Assembly: GCA_017590115.1 (NCBI GenBank)
Contig: JAGGNK010006615.1
Coordinates: forward strand, 372,001 to 436,000
Direction of reading: 5' to 3'
DNA: 64,000 nucleotides
From: Montifringilla adamsi
Taxonomy: Eukaryota > Chordata > Aves > Passeriformes > Passeridae
The position numbers were made by a program, and so were the translations under genes. Of the stretch, positions 37,414 to 51,500 are shown in pieces (positions within the stretch are counted from its first letter, which is position 1; the number at the start of each line of letters is the position of its first letter). A model generated the notes under the pieces. That model made no database searches, was not told the origin of the DNA, and was given only the letters and a program-made list of their open reading frames with translations.

Positions 37414-40169
37414 CTGCAAGGAAAGGGATGCATGAGAACCACCTACCACTCGTCCTGCAGTGCCCACATCCCACCCCAGCATCCCAACTCGCTGCGCCCC
37501 GTGATGTTCGTGTACTGTCTCAGCCAGCTATTACCCGGTGTACAGACGTGTTAGGATAACTCGAGGAATTGGCAAATGCTCTTTCCTCAGTTTCAGAAGG
37601 AAATACCAGGAATAATTAACAGCCATACCAGCCACCCAGGCTGATCCCACCACAGCATAACATGACAGCTGATAAATGCCACCAGTTCACATGCCCTGAG
37701 CTCCATATCTGCAATACAGCAACATGTAAAGGTGAAGTAAGGAGAGCAAAGAATGTTTCCAGCAGAGTATTACAATAAAGAAATATTTTATAAAAAAAGT
37801 GAAAATCAGACAGGATTCATTTGTGCAGAAGCCCATAGAGCATCTGCATCTGAAATGAGCCTCCTTAGTGAAACTAATCTTTTGCTTCAGCATATGTACA
37901 CACTTTGAAGGCCACTGGGAAAATAAAAAAATCAGCCACTAGGGTAAGCAGGCACAGCACCAATGGCCCCAGTACAGCAAAGCACAGCACTGACAAGACA
38001 TCCCAGATGCTTTATAGGGACGTGGAAATCAGGTGGGTTTCCTTCATAGCAAGCATATTCCAATCAAAACAGGGGCCAAGTCATCTCAGCTGTGCAATGA
38101 GCACCCCCCAGGTTCTCTCACCAGAGCAAAGCATCACTTCCTTTCCTGAAGTCTCTGCATATGCCTTGAAGGAATTAACATTTCTGCTTCAAACAAACCC
38201 TCTGTGACCTTACAGAAACTGCACCCACTGATGCAAAAGGGGAATCTAACTTCATGCTTCTTTTAGGAAAGGATATACCTCAACCCAAATTCTTGAAATA
38301 TTTGGGTTCTGAGCCAAGGGCGTAACCAACCGAGAGTACAAACAAGCTGGAATTTGTATGTAGCAGGTTTCTATGTGCCCTTTCACACTAATTTAGGCCC
38401 CAAAACTATATTGCCTTTCTCACTAGTGAAGTTAGCATGAATTTCCCAGAGCATTAAATAAGCCTCTGCTGCAGCTGCAATGAAATTAACTCTTCACTAA
38501 TAGAGACCAGTTGCTGAACCTACAGCTTTCAGATGAGATGAGAAACTAGGTGTGGAGTTGAACCACAGATCATAAGCGAAAATAGCACAGCACTTGTGCT
38601 TGAGAGAGGAGGAACCACTCAGGAGTCTGCCACCAAGTTTTTTCCCTCCCTGCTGCTTGTAGTCTAATTTTCCATTTCCCTTTCTTAAAAGTTGTTTGGC
38701 TGTAAAATAAATCTTTCAAACTTAATCCTGCACAGAGGTGACTTAATGGCAAAACAGGAAAAGCAGCTATGATAACCCCTGAAGCAAAGGAGTGAGGAAA
38801 GCACTCTCAACCACTCAAAGTAAGCCAGACCAGCCTAGCAGTGGCTGGAAGTAACATGATGGGTGTGTATTTCTGTCCAGGGACAAGGGTTGGTATTTTC
38901 ACTCCACTTCTTTGCAAAGCTCTGATGTCCCCCACAGACAACATCGGCATTCAAATCACTTGTATTTAATTAGGAAGACCGATGTTTAAATGAATACCAC
39001 AACTAAATAACCTTAAAAGCAGCCCTGGAGCCACAGATGGGAAGGACAAGTAAGCTTGCTGTGCCAAAGTTCCCAATGAATATAAATTGAACTCCAACTC
39101 CCTGGACAGTCCTTTCAGTTTTCACCAGGCAATCCTTTTTTTCCTCCCCTTCCCCAGACATAAAGAATATTTAAATAAAGCCCTAAACCCATCTTTTTCC
39201 AAATGGTTGAAAGCAGACAGCCAACAATCCCTGCCAGCTGGGAAGCCTCTGCAGCACAGGTCAACTGTCTGGGTGGCCACAAGGTGACACTTGGCTCTGG
39301 GAGACACATGAAGCTGGCAGGACCTGAAGGGTTAGCATAGAAAAAAAAAATCCTGAGCTAACATGGAAGTATTTTTTATTATCAAGTTAAAAGAAGAATT
39401 CTTTTAATCAACTGAAAAGGGGCAGTTCTGTTCCAGAAACAATATGGGCTGCCTGTTTTTCACATTTATCTTTCAACTCAAATTTCAAGGCAGCCAGTAA
39501 AGTTGATTAAAATTCATGACTTCTGCTTGCAGCAATACCAGTGCACTCTGATCCATCACACATAAGCCTGATAGCACTGCTTCTCTTGGCACATGGAAAC
39601 AGGAAAGCAGCTCCTCTTCCCATAGTCGTGTGCCTTAACGCGGGTGCTGCCCACCCTGTCTTTATGCAGTGTCAACTCTGCCTGATTTGTTTCTGTGCAG
39701 GTGCATGTATATGGGGCTTTTTGAAACACCAATCTCTGAACTAATTACTGATGTATTTTTTAATGGCAGCAATCAAGTGCATGCATATCAACTACTTGAT
39801 TTAGGAAGTACGGAGAACAAGAGGGAACTTCGCATATGTCCAAATAAAGTAATTCTAAAGAGGCAAAAATAATTTACTATTTCACCTCCACTCATGGCCC
39901 ATTTATTCTGTTCATAAAGTGTAAAGCTGTAAGAAAAAAGGGAGGGTTTTTTTCCTATCCACTCTTCGTACACAATCATCCTCTAGTCTGGAGCAGGGTT
40001 ACAGCAAGTGGTTATAGATGCAGCTGCACTGAAGTCAGCAGAGCTGTGTTGATTTACTCCATATGTTGAGATGGCCTGTATGTTCCAGGCATGCAGCCTG
40101 TAGTAACTCATGGGCTTATGTCTTGAGTACTTCTCAGCAGTTCAAAGAACACAGTAAGTTTCCACACAC

Positions 40170-40198
<29 letters not shown>
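40170..40198. repeat. poly(A) run, 29 bases
   Basis: The longest homopolymer in the window, preceded by a short CACACACA. It could be the tail of a decayed retrocopy, but no parent sequence is recognised upstream. Confidence 0.85.
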
Positions 40199-40200
<2 letters not shown>

Positions 40201-41999
40201 TGTTCTCTGGGTCAGTGAGCAGTTACCTTTGCACGGCAGCAAGTCACTGCATACACTGGATCACGTCAGGTATTTTCAGACAGGCTAAGTCCTGCTGGGA
40301 CCAGGGATGCAGTAAGTGGCACCATTATCTCAAGAGTTTCTTTCAAACTAAAGACCGGGAAAACCAGCACTGATAGAACACTAAACCCATACCACAAGAT
40401 AGGAGACAAGTCAAAAATAATATACTAAGAAATTGTGGTCATTTTATTGTATTGCCCTTCCAAGATGGGGATGATAATCAAGGAGCCTGATCCACCTGCA
40501 ATTTCTGCTAAGTACATTTCTGCTAAGCCAGCTGCTTGGCTGGCTTCCTTTTCCTTTGCCATTTCATTCCTGTTTAAGCAAAAAGCAAAAAAATAAACCA
40601 CAAGGGAAGCACAGTAAGCTCTCAACACTGTGCAAAGAACAGGTAAGGTTGTATTAAATGAGTAAGAACCTTCATATTTTAAATTATTTTCTACCAATCC
40701 AGGAGCATCCCATGCCAGAAGTACTCGGAGTACTAGGGCAGACTCAATAAAATGTAATTGTACAGTCTCTGGACAGCAGAAAACTGCAAAAATATGGAAA
40801 GTACCTCAAGTCACCCTTCTCAAGGGGTTTAAAGTGTGCAACGCAGAAAAGCTTTTTTTTTTAGATTTGGTCCCTGTAGAGCACTTGCAGAGATTTTAGC
40901 AATCAATACACCAAGAGTGTCTCAGGCAGGGCAGGATCAGAGCTGATGAGCGTACACAGCAGCTCTCAGCACAGATGGGGAATCAGCAGCAACCTCCCAA
41001 CTGTCACTGAGTTTGAACACAGACCTCAGCTTGAATGGAGAAGGTGTGTGGACAAAAAACATCCCTAATTCAGCTTTGATTTATCTAAATTTATTGGAAA
41101 ATGAGACTCTCTCTTCTCACTTTGGTTTGCAGAGGATGGATTAGGTTTTGGTGAAAACTTTGGATCTCATACACCAGCTAAGAAACCTTGAGCAGATACT
41201 CCAGCTGCCACCAAATCACAAAACATAACAAATCCTATTATCACTGACTTTAAGAATGCAGGAGATTTTACTAGCTGATCATACATCTGTCAGTATCAGT
41301 TGCCAAACCAAAACATTTTACCAGCAGAACACCCATCCACACTTTCTGTATTTTCTAGTCTTTGCAAGGTAGTGCCAAATCTCCCTGGCACAGCTGGGAG
41401 TCGCCTCAGACAGTGCAGCATCATCTCCACAAACAGGATCTAAAAAAAAAATCATTGAAACACTGGCTTGGAAACATTTCCCACTGGCATGCTCAGAACG
41501 AAGGACCATCCAGCTGCTCCTGCTGCTTTGATCTCATCCTGGCACCAGTGCTGGTAAAACCTCAACCCATATAAAACATAACCCTTAAGCAGCGGGGAAG
41601 ACTTACTCTTCTCTGTAGTACAGAAACCATGAAAATGTTAATAATCTTTAAAAACAGAGAAAAATTGTTTTACACTTGAAACAGAGCTGGAAAGTTACCT
41701 CTCGCAAAGCTCAACCACAGGCTGGAAAATGCAACCTGTAGCTGGTATCAAGGGCCATTTAATACCCTTTTTGTATCAGAGCTATAAAGACAGAGACACA
41801 CGTTCACTTCCTTGGGAGACTATTTTGAGTTATTCAGCCAAATCCCATTTCTTCCCTACACAGCTGAACTGACTGCTGTGATCATAAAAACTGATAAACT
41901 CACTGTGTTTATTCCAACCTCCCTGGCACAAATGTGAAGTGTCAGACTCGGAAATAGTGTCTTAGACTAAGATAGTAATTTTGTCTTTTTTTACATATA

Positions 42000-42023
42000 N
42001 NNNNNNNNNNNNNNNNNNNNNNN
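42000..42023. other. Assembly gap (24 N)
   Basis: Twenty-four undetermined bases flanked by A/T-rich sequence (ttacatata before, aaatataaagg after). The true length of missing sequence is unknown. Confidence 1.
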
Positions 42024-44128
42024 AAATATAAAGGTTTTCTGACTTGACAAGAGCATGCTGTGACAAGCTCTCTGTGACATCCTATCTCACTTTAACAAAT
42101 ACAGACAGCCACACTGAGCCATGGAAAAATCAAAGCAGATCCACCAGCCATAAGAAAGCATCTGGATCCACTTTAGGGTCAGAAATATTGAAGTATGTTT
42201 ATTTTACACTAATAATACTATTTAGCATTTCTCCAGAAACCTTCATCCTGACAGATCAAAAAGTGCTTTGGAAATGATACACACAGAGTATCACTGACAT
42301 CTCACCAGCCAACCCATCATGCAGCTCACCAAGACAGAAACTGAGGCAGAAAATGAGCAGAAACCTCAGTCGAGATGACCACTTTGAGAGCCCCTGCCTA
42401 GCCCTCCCGGGAGCTATAATGTCCTTTGCAGGACAGACAGACCATTTTTATGCTCTTCTCTAAAGGACTTTGGCATGGTAAAATGTCTTGAAACTCAATC
42501 TTCTTCAGGCTGCAAAGATGAAGGGCAGTGCAGATCCTCAGAGAACTGAACCCTCCAGACCCAAGGGGGATTTTAAAAGCTAAACTTAGCATTTATCCAT
42601 GACGTCTGCAAAGGAGCGAACTTGCTTTTCAGGTAAGGCAAATTAATGACTAACAGATAGTGACTGATGTTTCTGATGAAACCCTCACCTCACTGCCGTC
42701 ACTGTGCAAGAACATCCGTCCCACTAAGGACTGATTTTGGCAAGCACCAATGGGAATTTTCCACAGATTGCCACGTCTTCAGCCAGGAGTCAAGCCTGCC
42801 TTAATGTCTGCAGGCAAAAGGAAACATCAACCCACAAAGATCCGGGCAAACCTTGCTGCATCCAAGCTTGCAAGAAGTTCCACCTCCTGAGAGATGCAAG
42901 GACACCTGATGACTGGCCCTCTCATCCATCTCCTTGGAGGATTAAGCTCTCCAGACAAAATTTATCATAGCAGAAAGCAGTGGTGTTGGTAAACCTGGCT
43001 GTTACTTCAACATAGTCTTGGGCACAGAACTGAAGCACACCAGGAAGGAGCTTGATCCAATATCTCATCACCAACAAGCCCTTTCCTGCCACAGGATCTG
43101 CAGGGAATGGCACACACAAGGGACACAATGTTCCCTGCCTCCCATAATAAACTTGAGGAAAGGCAGAAAGGGCAAAGGAGAAGTCAGTCATGGAGCTCAG
43201 CTACTGATCACACTGAGGGAGAGCATTCAAACAGCACAGGGAATGCAGAAGGTGCTCCCATCTCCCTTTTCAGGATGAGCAGCCCTCAGCCTTCAGCTTG
43301 TGGACAAGGTCAAGCAGTAACAGCCCTAAGTCTCACAGAGGCCATGGCTCTCCGTGGCACACTGCACTTTTCTCAGGATAGCCTAATTGGCAGCTTTCTG
43401 AAAAACAAAACTCTGAATCTAGTGTTTTTGTCTATGGCACATTTTTCACAATTAAAATTATAGCACAGAATGCAATTAGATTTAGCACAATTTTGAAGAA
43501 AAAACAACTTTGGAAGTTGTATTTCAAGGGATATTTAGTAAGACTGGCAGGAGGCCTTGGGCAAGACCTCCCTGCACACTGTGAAATCCTGAACTCTCAG
43601 GAATGGTGGAAAGGGAGTGGAGGGAGGATTTCTGCTTTCATGGACTCCGTGTCTGCCTACAGCTTTTTCTGGAAGATGGAAGTGTGACACAGGACCAAGA
43701 TAAAGCCTGGTGAGACACCTCACTCCACCTGGTATCAGCGCAATGATGTGGCTTTGAATTTGGGAAGACTGAATTCCTTTCCTCTTCCTGTACTCTACAT
43801 TCCTGACAGCACCCCAGGCAAGGCTTTCCATGGAGAGATAGGGCCAACAACATGGCATTCCACAGAGTTACTGTAAGGTCTGAGTTGGTGAAGCCACTGG
43901 ATTTAAATATTGCAGTTTCACAATCAACTTATATCTGGGATCAGCCTACACCAAACAGCACTACAGCTTTCCTCCCACCCCATATCCTGCCTGCTCAGCT
44001 GCTGGCACGGTCATATGGGCAACAGTACAAATGAACACAAGGAGGGAAATGATCCAGCTTGAAAATAACCCAGCCACACCAAACTTTTAAAAACTCAGTC
44101 CTCAAGATGAGGATTTTAAACACAGACG

Positions 44129-44162
44129 ACACCCTCATCTGATCACACACCCTCATCTGGTC
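44129..44162. repeat. Two-copy tandem duplication, 18-bp period
   Basis: The string acaccctcatctg(a/g)tc occurs at 44129-44144 and 44147-44162 with one base difference. It is a local intronic duplication. Confidence 0.75.
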
Positions 44163-45409
44163 CCAGCAGCACAGAGGCAGGGACAGGAGAAGAATGGCAG
44201 TGGCAGGGGACCACACTTGCACTCCCACCAACAGCCCTCACCTACACAGGGCTGAGAGACGTGTGCAGCGTGGAGAGAAGACAGACTGGATTATTTCAAT
44301 TATGGTAGCACAGCACAAAACTCACATACTTCTGCCCTGCATGTTGTTGAGATGCTTCAAAAGCATATGCTGGGCTTTGAGAGAGCAACAAGCAGAGCAG
44401 GGACCCCCAAATTACACTGCACATGGAAAAAAGATGTGAATGGCCACACTGATCCCTTTCCCCTCCCAGAACAAACAGCTGAATAGGATGACTTGAGGAG
44501 CTTTATAAATTCTCCACACCTGAGGATCCCCCAAAGCTCGGACGGACATCCTAAACCTAGCAGATTTTGCAGCTGCAGGCATCCTAAAATCCTTTGGAAT
44601 TTGCTAATGTATGGCAGTGCTAGCAGGGCAGAGCAGTCATGCTGCATTCTAACTGCAGAGATTTTGTACTCAAGCTTTACAGAGGTCCTGTACTTAATGA
44701 ACATAAACTTCCACATCTGCATTTACAAGTCACAGTAGACAGAAACACATGGTGCTTTTTGGGTTTAGGTCCTAGAGACAGACTAATGGGTGTTAAGGAG
44801 CCAAATTCACTTTGTTCCTCTGTTAGTGGCAGAGTGTACAAACAGAAGTGGGCTACTCCAGAAACCATCCTGGCTCCAATTTGTTAGGTCATAGCTGTGC
44901 TGCAAAGACATTCAGCTGGATACACAGTCACATTCACAAATATAACTTCCAGTTACAATATACTAAACAATTTAAAGTGGCTAGTTATCAATTTAAAAAT
45001 TACACAAACCTTGGCTTGTATCAGGCCAAAATGATACCAAGTTTCACAGGGGCATTATCACCTGTGTTTACTGAGTGACCCGTGCTGTGTTACTGCTGAT
45101 CAGATACAGTCTCTCCCACCATGATGACTTCCTTTAGAATACAAGATCCTGGAAGCTCCAAACATTGCCCTGTGCAACTCCTCCTAGTTTCCAATGGTTC
45201 CCTGTACAACTGATGTTTCACTGAGCACTTAAGAAGCAGACTGAGTTTTACACCTCTTCTATGCTTTCACCAAAGAAGGCATCAAATTCCCTTCCTCTGG
45301 AAGCCCAGAGGTGGATCTGCTCTTTCCTGCATGACATATTGTTCCTACCAAGGTGTAAGACTCACTCCATACTGGAAAGCCCAAACAAGCCCATTTGCAA
45401 AACACGGAG

Positions 45410-45553
45410 CAGAATCACAGAACACTCTGAGCTGGAAGTTTCCAACTTTTTGAGTTGGAAAGGATCCAGTATGGATCCTAGAGTGCAATTCCTGGTCCTG
45501 CATAGGACACAATCCCAAGAATCACACCATGTGCCTGACAGCAGTGTCCAAAA
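45410..45553 (-). mobile_element. CR1 LINE fragment (3' end)
   Basis: The plus strand reads agaatcacagaa, then gagttggaaaggatcc, gtgcaattcctggtcctgca, taggacacaatcccaagaat and cacaccatgtgcctgacagc, ending agtgtccaaa. This is the complement of the 3' end of avian CR1 elements, where gagttggaaaggaccc, caactcctggccctgcacag and atcacaccatgtgcctgaga are familiar. The element is therefore on the minus strand, the same orientation as PDZD2. It is truncated at its 5' end near 45553, so no ORF remains. A short repeated tgg-aa block near 45432-45460 suggests a small internal duplication. This is the best evidence that the host is a bird or close reptilian relative. Confidence 0.85.
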
Positions 45554-48500
45554 TAAGACTGTCCACCAAGATGGAAAGCATACATGCCTCACACAAAGCA
45601 AAGAGGGTCAAAAGCCACCCACGTGTGACCCATGTACAAAGTACCTCCAGTGTGTGATGCTGCTGCCACTTCACCGTGAATTCTCCAATCTTGTCACTGT
45701 GTTTACACCTTTCCACCCTATTTCCAGGGCTTCCTGCCTTTCCTCCATTCTATTTTAGGATCATCCCTCTAGAACAACCGCTTTCTAAGCATCCAGCTCA
45801 CATCCTTCTCTCTTCCTCCCTGCAAATCTTTTATCTAATTCTGCCCCCAGTTTCAAATCACACCAGGAAGCAGTGACAGCCAGGAATAGATTTAACCGGA
45901 GAGAAATGGTTTGTACTCAAAAATGAATGAGAAGTTCAGCACAGACAATATTCTTTACCATAATCCAGAAATTTTGCACAGACAGAGCTGCCAGGGAGGA
46001 TGCCACAAAAATTTCCATGTGTGATTTTGACAACTCCCTGATGCCAAGCTTGCTGGTGGGAGGGCTGCAAGACCATGGGGTCTGAATCTGCCCCCAGCCA
46101 GCACTGCTACAGCAGCACAGGGAAGTGCTAGTGGCAGGTACAGGCTGCTTCTGGGAGGTGAGATCACCCCTTTGGAATAAAACTGCCTATTTTTCCCCCT
46201 GCAGAAATTATCACAAATGCCCAAAATGTAAGAGAACAAACACATCTCACTGAAATACCTTTTATTCCACCAGCAAAGTTTTACAATGGTATCTCAAACA
46301 GAGGGAGAAATAAAAAAACACGAAACAAAACAAAATAATAATCTCTGCAACATTGTTTTGGCAAATCACATTATTTAGGTTTTAACATTAGTTGTAATTC
46401 CCAACGTGCCTCTTTCCACTGAGAAGTGGAGGTTTGGATGTCTGCAAGCAATGAAAATGAGAGCCAGAAAATTTAATCAAGTCTATTTTACAGCAGGAAG
46501 CAGTATGCTGGGTTAGAAGAGACTTATTTCCAATGCTATTGCAGGCTCACTTGAGCTCCTGAGAGGAGCCCTATTAACAGAGAGAAGCCAGGCTTCAAAT
46601 AACCCTGCAACTGCTGGGGGGCAGATAGGGAAGCAACAAATTCACAGCTCTCAGATTTATTTGAGGGGGCCAATTCTAGCAGCAAGGGCTACTTGCCTTC
46701 AGAAGACTGCTTGGCTTTGAGCATTTTCCAGGATTCTTCCTAATACTGAAAATGGTAGCTGCTTAAATCAACTGTTTCCTCTTTCCTGTTATTCAGCATC
46801 CCCAGATCTAGCAATTTGACCACAAAGCCAGAAACAAAGCCATCTCTCATTTGAGATGAGAAATACAGCTCCTCACTAACAGCAAAATGGAAAACTGAAC
46901 AACCCATCAGAGCAGGGGGAAAGTTGGAAAGTATGATCTGAAAATACTGCAAGAAACCTTAACAGGTGGGAAAGAGCCTGAACTCATACAAATGTACCCA
47001 TACATACATTACTCTTTGTGACTTCAGGACACCTAGGCCCAAGGAAGAAACGGAGTGAATTTTCCACAAGTGGTGAGACTCTCAACACGCCTGGCGATGC
47101 CGTCACCCGACCACAATACTTACAGACTGCCCAGAGTCAGCCCTCCCCACCAGCCTGTCAGCATCTCCTTTCACTTGCACCCACTCTTGCAAACAGTAAT
47201 TTTGCCTTTTGAGGGCCATTGCCTGCAGGGACAGGAGGTTTATTTAGCTATTTAACTTCACTGTTTTGCTCTCTGCGGTGGGGACCAGCTGCACACACAG
47301 TAAATCCTGGGGATGAACTGCTTTCGGCTCTGACTATGGGCTTGCTGAACCGTGCTTCCCCTGCGTGCTGGGACAGGTTTCCAACCATAATAACCCTGCA
47401 CAAAGCACCACCTCTTGCTCAACAGTTTCTGTCAGTCACACCAAACCCTTTCTCTCTCCCACTGCCTAAACACATCTTTGATATTCCTGCTGTTTGGCCA
47501 GAATAAAGGACTCGCCCTCTCTAAAACAAGCAAACCATGCTGACACTCGTTCAGTTTTAAAATTCTCTGTGAGAACAAATATTTCCCAGTGAGCTGCCCA
47601 GTGATGGGGCTGAGGTTGCTTATGCCCAAGTAAGTGCCTTGCTTTGCATTCAGGCACTTCACCGACAGATGCTCAGGATTCCCAGCCGGAAGCAGATCAC
47701 CAACAAAAGAGCAGCATCTACCAAGTTGCTGAGGCTGTCACTGACCCAGGAGTCACACCTGCTCAGGTGACAACTGCCCCCAGGATGAAACCTCCATCCT
47801 CCACACTGCACATCCCCAAAATCAAACGCTCAAGTAAATTTTGGGAACTACAGCAGGTCTCTGCAACAAAACAGTCTGCAAGGCAGGAATTGAACTATGC
47901 CAGATACATGTGTGCCTATCTGCTTGTAGGGAGTTTGCCTCTTTCCATGGATCCTCACATAAACGGGCTTCTAATTACATCCTCACTTTCTGTTTTTACC
48001 ACAGTGAGTTTGAACGAAGCCCAAAGGGAGAAGAATTAAGGAACACACATGGCAGTAGCCATAAACATTTCCCAACTTTCACTTGGTTTTGCAACACGAA
48101 CAAGACAGACATGCCCTCCTTGGAGGGTCCATGGATTAGAGCTTGCAGATGACTTTAACTTCCCAACAAATGCTTTGCACACAGTGGAGTTTCTGGATTT
48201 AATACAGATTTTGCAGGCTGTTGTAACCAGACTTCCAGCTACAAAACACACGATGAGCCCTCTGGCAGGCCATGATGCAGACTAAAATCACAGAAACTGC
48301 CTTGAGACAGTCCTCACCAACACGCCTGGAAGTGAAGATTATTTTGACAGTCCGGCAGACGGACAGGATCCTGCTTTCTGCAGCTATTCACACAACTGGC
48401 TTTTCCCAGCATCAAATATATCTTCCCCAGCTGCTTCTGCAGCCAAAAATCATTAGGATTTGCCCCAAGTTGTAGCTTCATTAGGTGCTGCCAAATACAA

Positions 48501-51500
48501 CACAGGTGCAATTTAACTTGGAACACAACAGCAGAGTTAAATGCATTTTTTTTTTAATTTAAACAAATGGAGATAGCAAACTCTCACACTTCATCCCATG
48601 TCAGGATACCACCCCACAGCTTTTCTGACCAACTTTTTTTCTGCCTCGCACCTCTATCAAACCATGACAACAGAGAGAGTTGTTAATTGATTTGTGCTCC
48701 TCATGGACTCAGGAGGAGCTGCCTGCAGCCCTGGCCTGGGCTCTGAGCAGGGGCTGATCCAAAAGGTGTCTGCAGGTGCGCCAGCCCAGTGACTAAGGAC
48801 AAAATCTGTGACCACAGAAGCAGGTAAGGGCAGGCACTGCTGCACACCACCCCAGCTGAGCGAAGTCCCTGGCACAAGCACTGGGACACCCTCCTGCCTA
48901 AGCCGGGGGGACAGTCCCATAGGAGAGACCTCACCCAGAACTGCAGACCCCACTGGGGTCAGGAGCTCCTGGCTTGTAGGAAATGCTTGGTGCCGTGGTA
49001 CCAGAGGCATTGCAAGCAGAAATACTCCTGGGAGCCCAGTGAAATGCTGTGCCAGATGGTGAGGAGGTGCAGCAGCAGCCTTGCTCACCTTGCAAAATGC
49101 AGAAGGGAAGATGGCCAGGGGCATCCCTTCCCCTCCAGCTGCCAGACCCCGGGGCTATGAAGGGTCTGTTTTGCTGTTGGGGCATTGCTGGCCCATGGAA
49201 AAGCCAGAGCCAAGGGAATTAAGCATACAGCACTCTGCACTGTGGCTGTACTTCCCAATGCATCACGCCATCAACTTGATTATCCAAAGTGACACAAAAC
49301 AGGAATGACTGCCCTCTTTTTTTTCTTTTCCCTTTCTGTCTTTTTGGTTTTTTTCCTTTTTTTAGATTTTACGATCCACCCAGAAATCTGCAGCTCTGGC
49401 ATGAGACAGACCAGCACCACGTCACAAGAAATCCCCTGTAAGCCTTTTGATGACTTTCATCTATTATTCACTTACTGCAAATCCTTGCCATTAACAAACT
49501 GCACTAAGGGAATCCGAACTTTCAAAGCCACAAATCTCCTAATAACTACGGCCGCTTTATACATGCCTTAGGATTAGCCATGTCATCTGGTTAGATACTC
49601 AAAGCTGCTCTCCATTATTGGATCCAACCTGCCTGCAAACACGAAACAGACTGGTAATACTGCCCCTGATTTCAATGATGCAGAGGCTGTCATTACATGA
49701 CATCCCCCTCCTGGGCAGATCCAGCCCAGTGGTACACATTTATGCTGTGCTACTGTGCCAAAGACCCAGAAACCTCCCTCGAGCACACTGACACCAACCC
49801 TGGCAGACGGCGCAGGAGTAAGCCTGAATCCAAGCACACTCAGCTTCAACTGGCTCCTGGTATGCAAACTGAAGGCAGTTTTAGAACTATCTGCTCTGTA
49901 AATTAAGAATGCCTGTAGTTGCTTTGAAAAATAAGAGCTTATTTAGTCAATACATCGGCTTCTTCAAAGAGCCTTCAAACTAATTAGCCATACTGAGTTA
50001 CTATGAAAATACAGAGCTTGCACTCAATACTCTTGATGATAACAGAGCTGGTGCTTTGGTACTGAAGCTATAGAATTAGCACAAACTTCATCAGATGCAT
50101 TTTCCTATAGGCTCCAAATTATATTTTGAACTGAATATTTTCCTTTCCTGCGGTGGATGTGGGAATTCACTTAATTCATTTGTAAGTTCAAAGCAATAAT
50201 GATTTTTAGCCCATGTGCAGATCAAGAGTTTGAATATTCAACAGTGACAGCACGAGGGGATGGAAGACAGACACACAAAAGAAGACACAGAAAACAAAAG
50301 CTGCAGTAAAAAAAGTAAAGAGGGAGGGTAAAAAAAATAGTTGCTGTACTACAGATGAGCTGTACAGCTGGTCCAGTTCAACTTTCGCAGGACAGAGCAG
50401 TGGGGATTGCTTAATTTAATGCAAAGGGCACATTAGCCAAAGGCAAACCCTCCCTCATAGATGCAGATAGGCTGTCAAGCAAAACAAAGTTTACAAACCC
50501 CCACAAGATATGCAAAGGGCAGAGAAGCAGACTGCAAGGCTCACAAATTTTAATTCCAAGAGTTCCTGCCCATCCCTGCTTCTTAAAGAGCAGGTTTACT
50601 TGGCAGATAAGCCTTTGCTTCTTAAAAATAAAAAAAAAAAAATTAAAAAGTAAAGAAAGTGAAAGACAACAGCATCATAGGAAAAGAAATTTCCCTTCTT
50701 CCTGACTTCTCTTTATCTGCTTTACATGCAGGTTTACTTACAGCAGAGACCAGCAGGGATGCATCCAAGGGCTCAGCACCACCGGCACTCCCTACAACCT
50801 CAATCCCCCTTCCTCTCCTGCTCCTCCTCTACTCACTGCCCCACCCAAAGCACCCAGCTCTTCCAGCTCACTTCCCCTCCCCAGGGGAATCAACACTTGC
50901 TCCAAACACTTGCTCCAAAGGTGTGACAAATCATAATTCTGAATTTCAGGGTAGAACTTGGCAGCAGCTATGGGGAGGGGAAAAAAAAGCAAGTTCTGAC
51001 AGGGAGAAGGGGGAACTAAAAATTACCATTACAAATCATCACAACAACTTCGTTATTAGTTTGTAACATGTCATATAGCTGATTTCCTTCCCCTCCGCTT
51101 CTTACACTTTCACTGACTGTATTGATTGGACTTGTCAGCATGTTCTCACATAAGACTGAATTCAACTAAATGAAATACAACGAACAAGCCAGCAGGTATT
51201 GGATGTTTGCTTAAAAAAAACCATCAAGTAGCAACACGTGCAGACAGCCAGTGTCACCTGAAAGGAGGATGCTCCGTAATGTATTTAGTAACTGCTATCT
51301 GCACAGAAAAAAACAGAAGCAGACTTTAACCAGCAATTCTCTGCAAGTGTCAGGACAGCAGCAGAGCACAACTACTGAATCTTATTTCACATACCAGATC
51401 AGAGTTTAATCTGAGCAGCAGCCACATAAATCCAGAGGGGCTCTATTAAAAACCAGTGCAATGACTCATCCCACAGAGAAAAGCATAAATTCAAACTCTG

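Noticed and set aside
40425..40697. 90-codon minus-strand open frame that looks partly protein-like
   Set aside because: No similarity to PDZD2 N-terminal sequence or any family I know, and no convincing flanking splice sites.
49312..49367. Strong pyrimidine tract followed by tttag on the plus strand, like a 3' splice site
   Set aside because: It is antisense to the gene, and no coding frame or donor follows that I can recognise.
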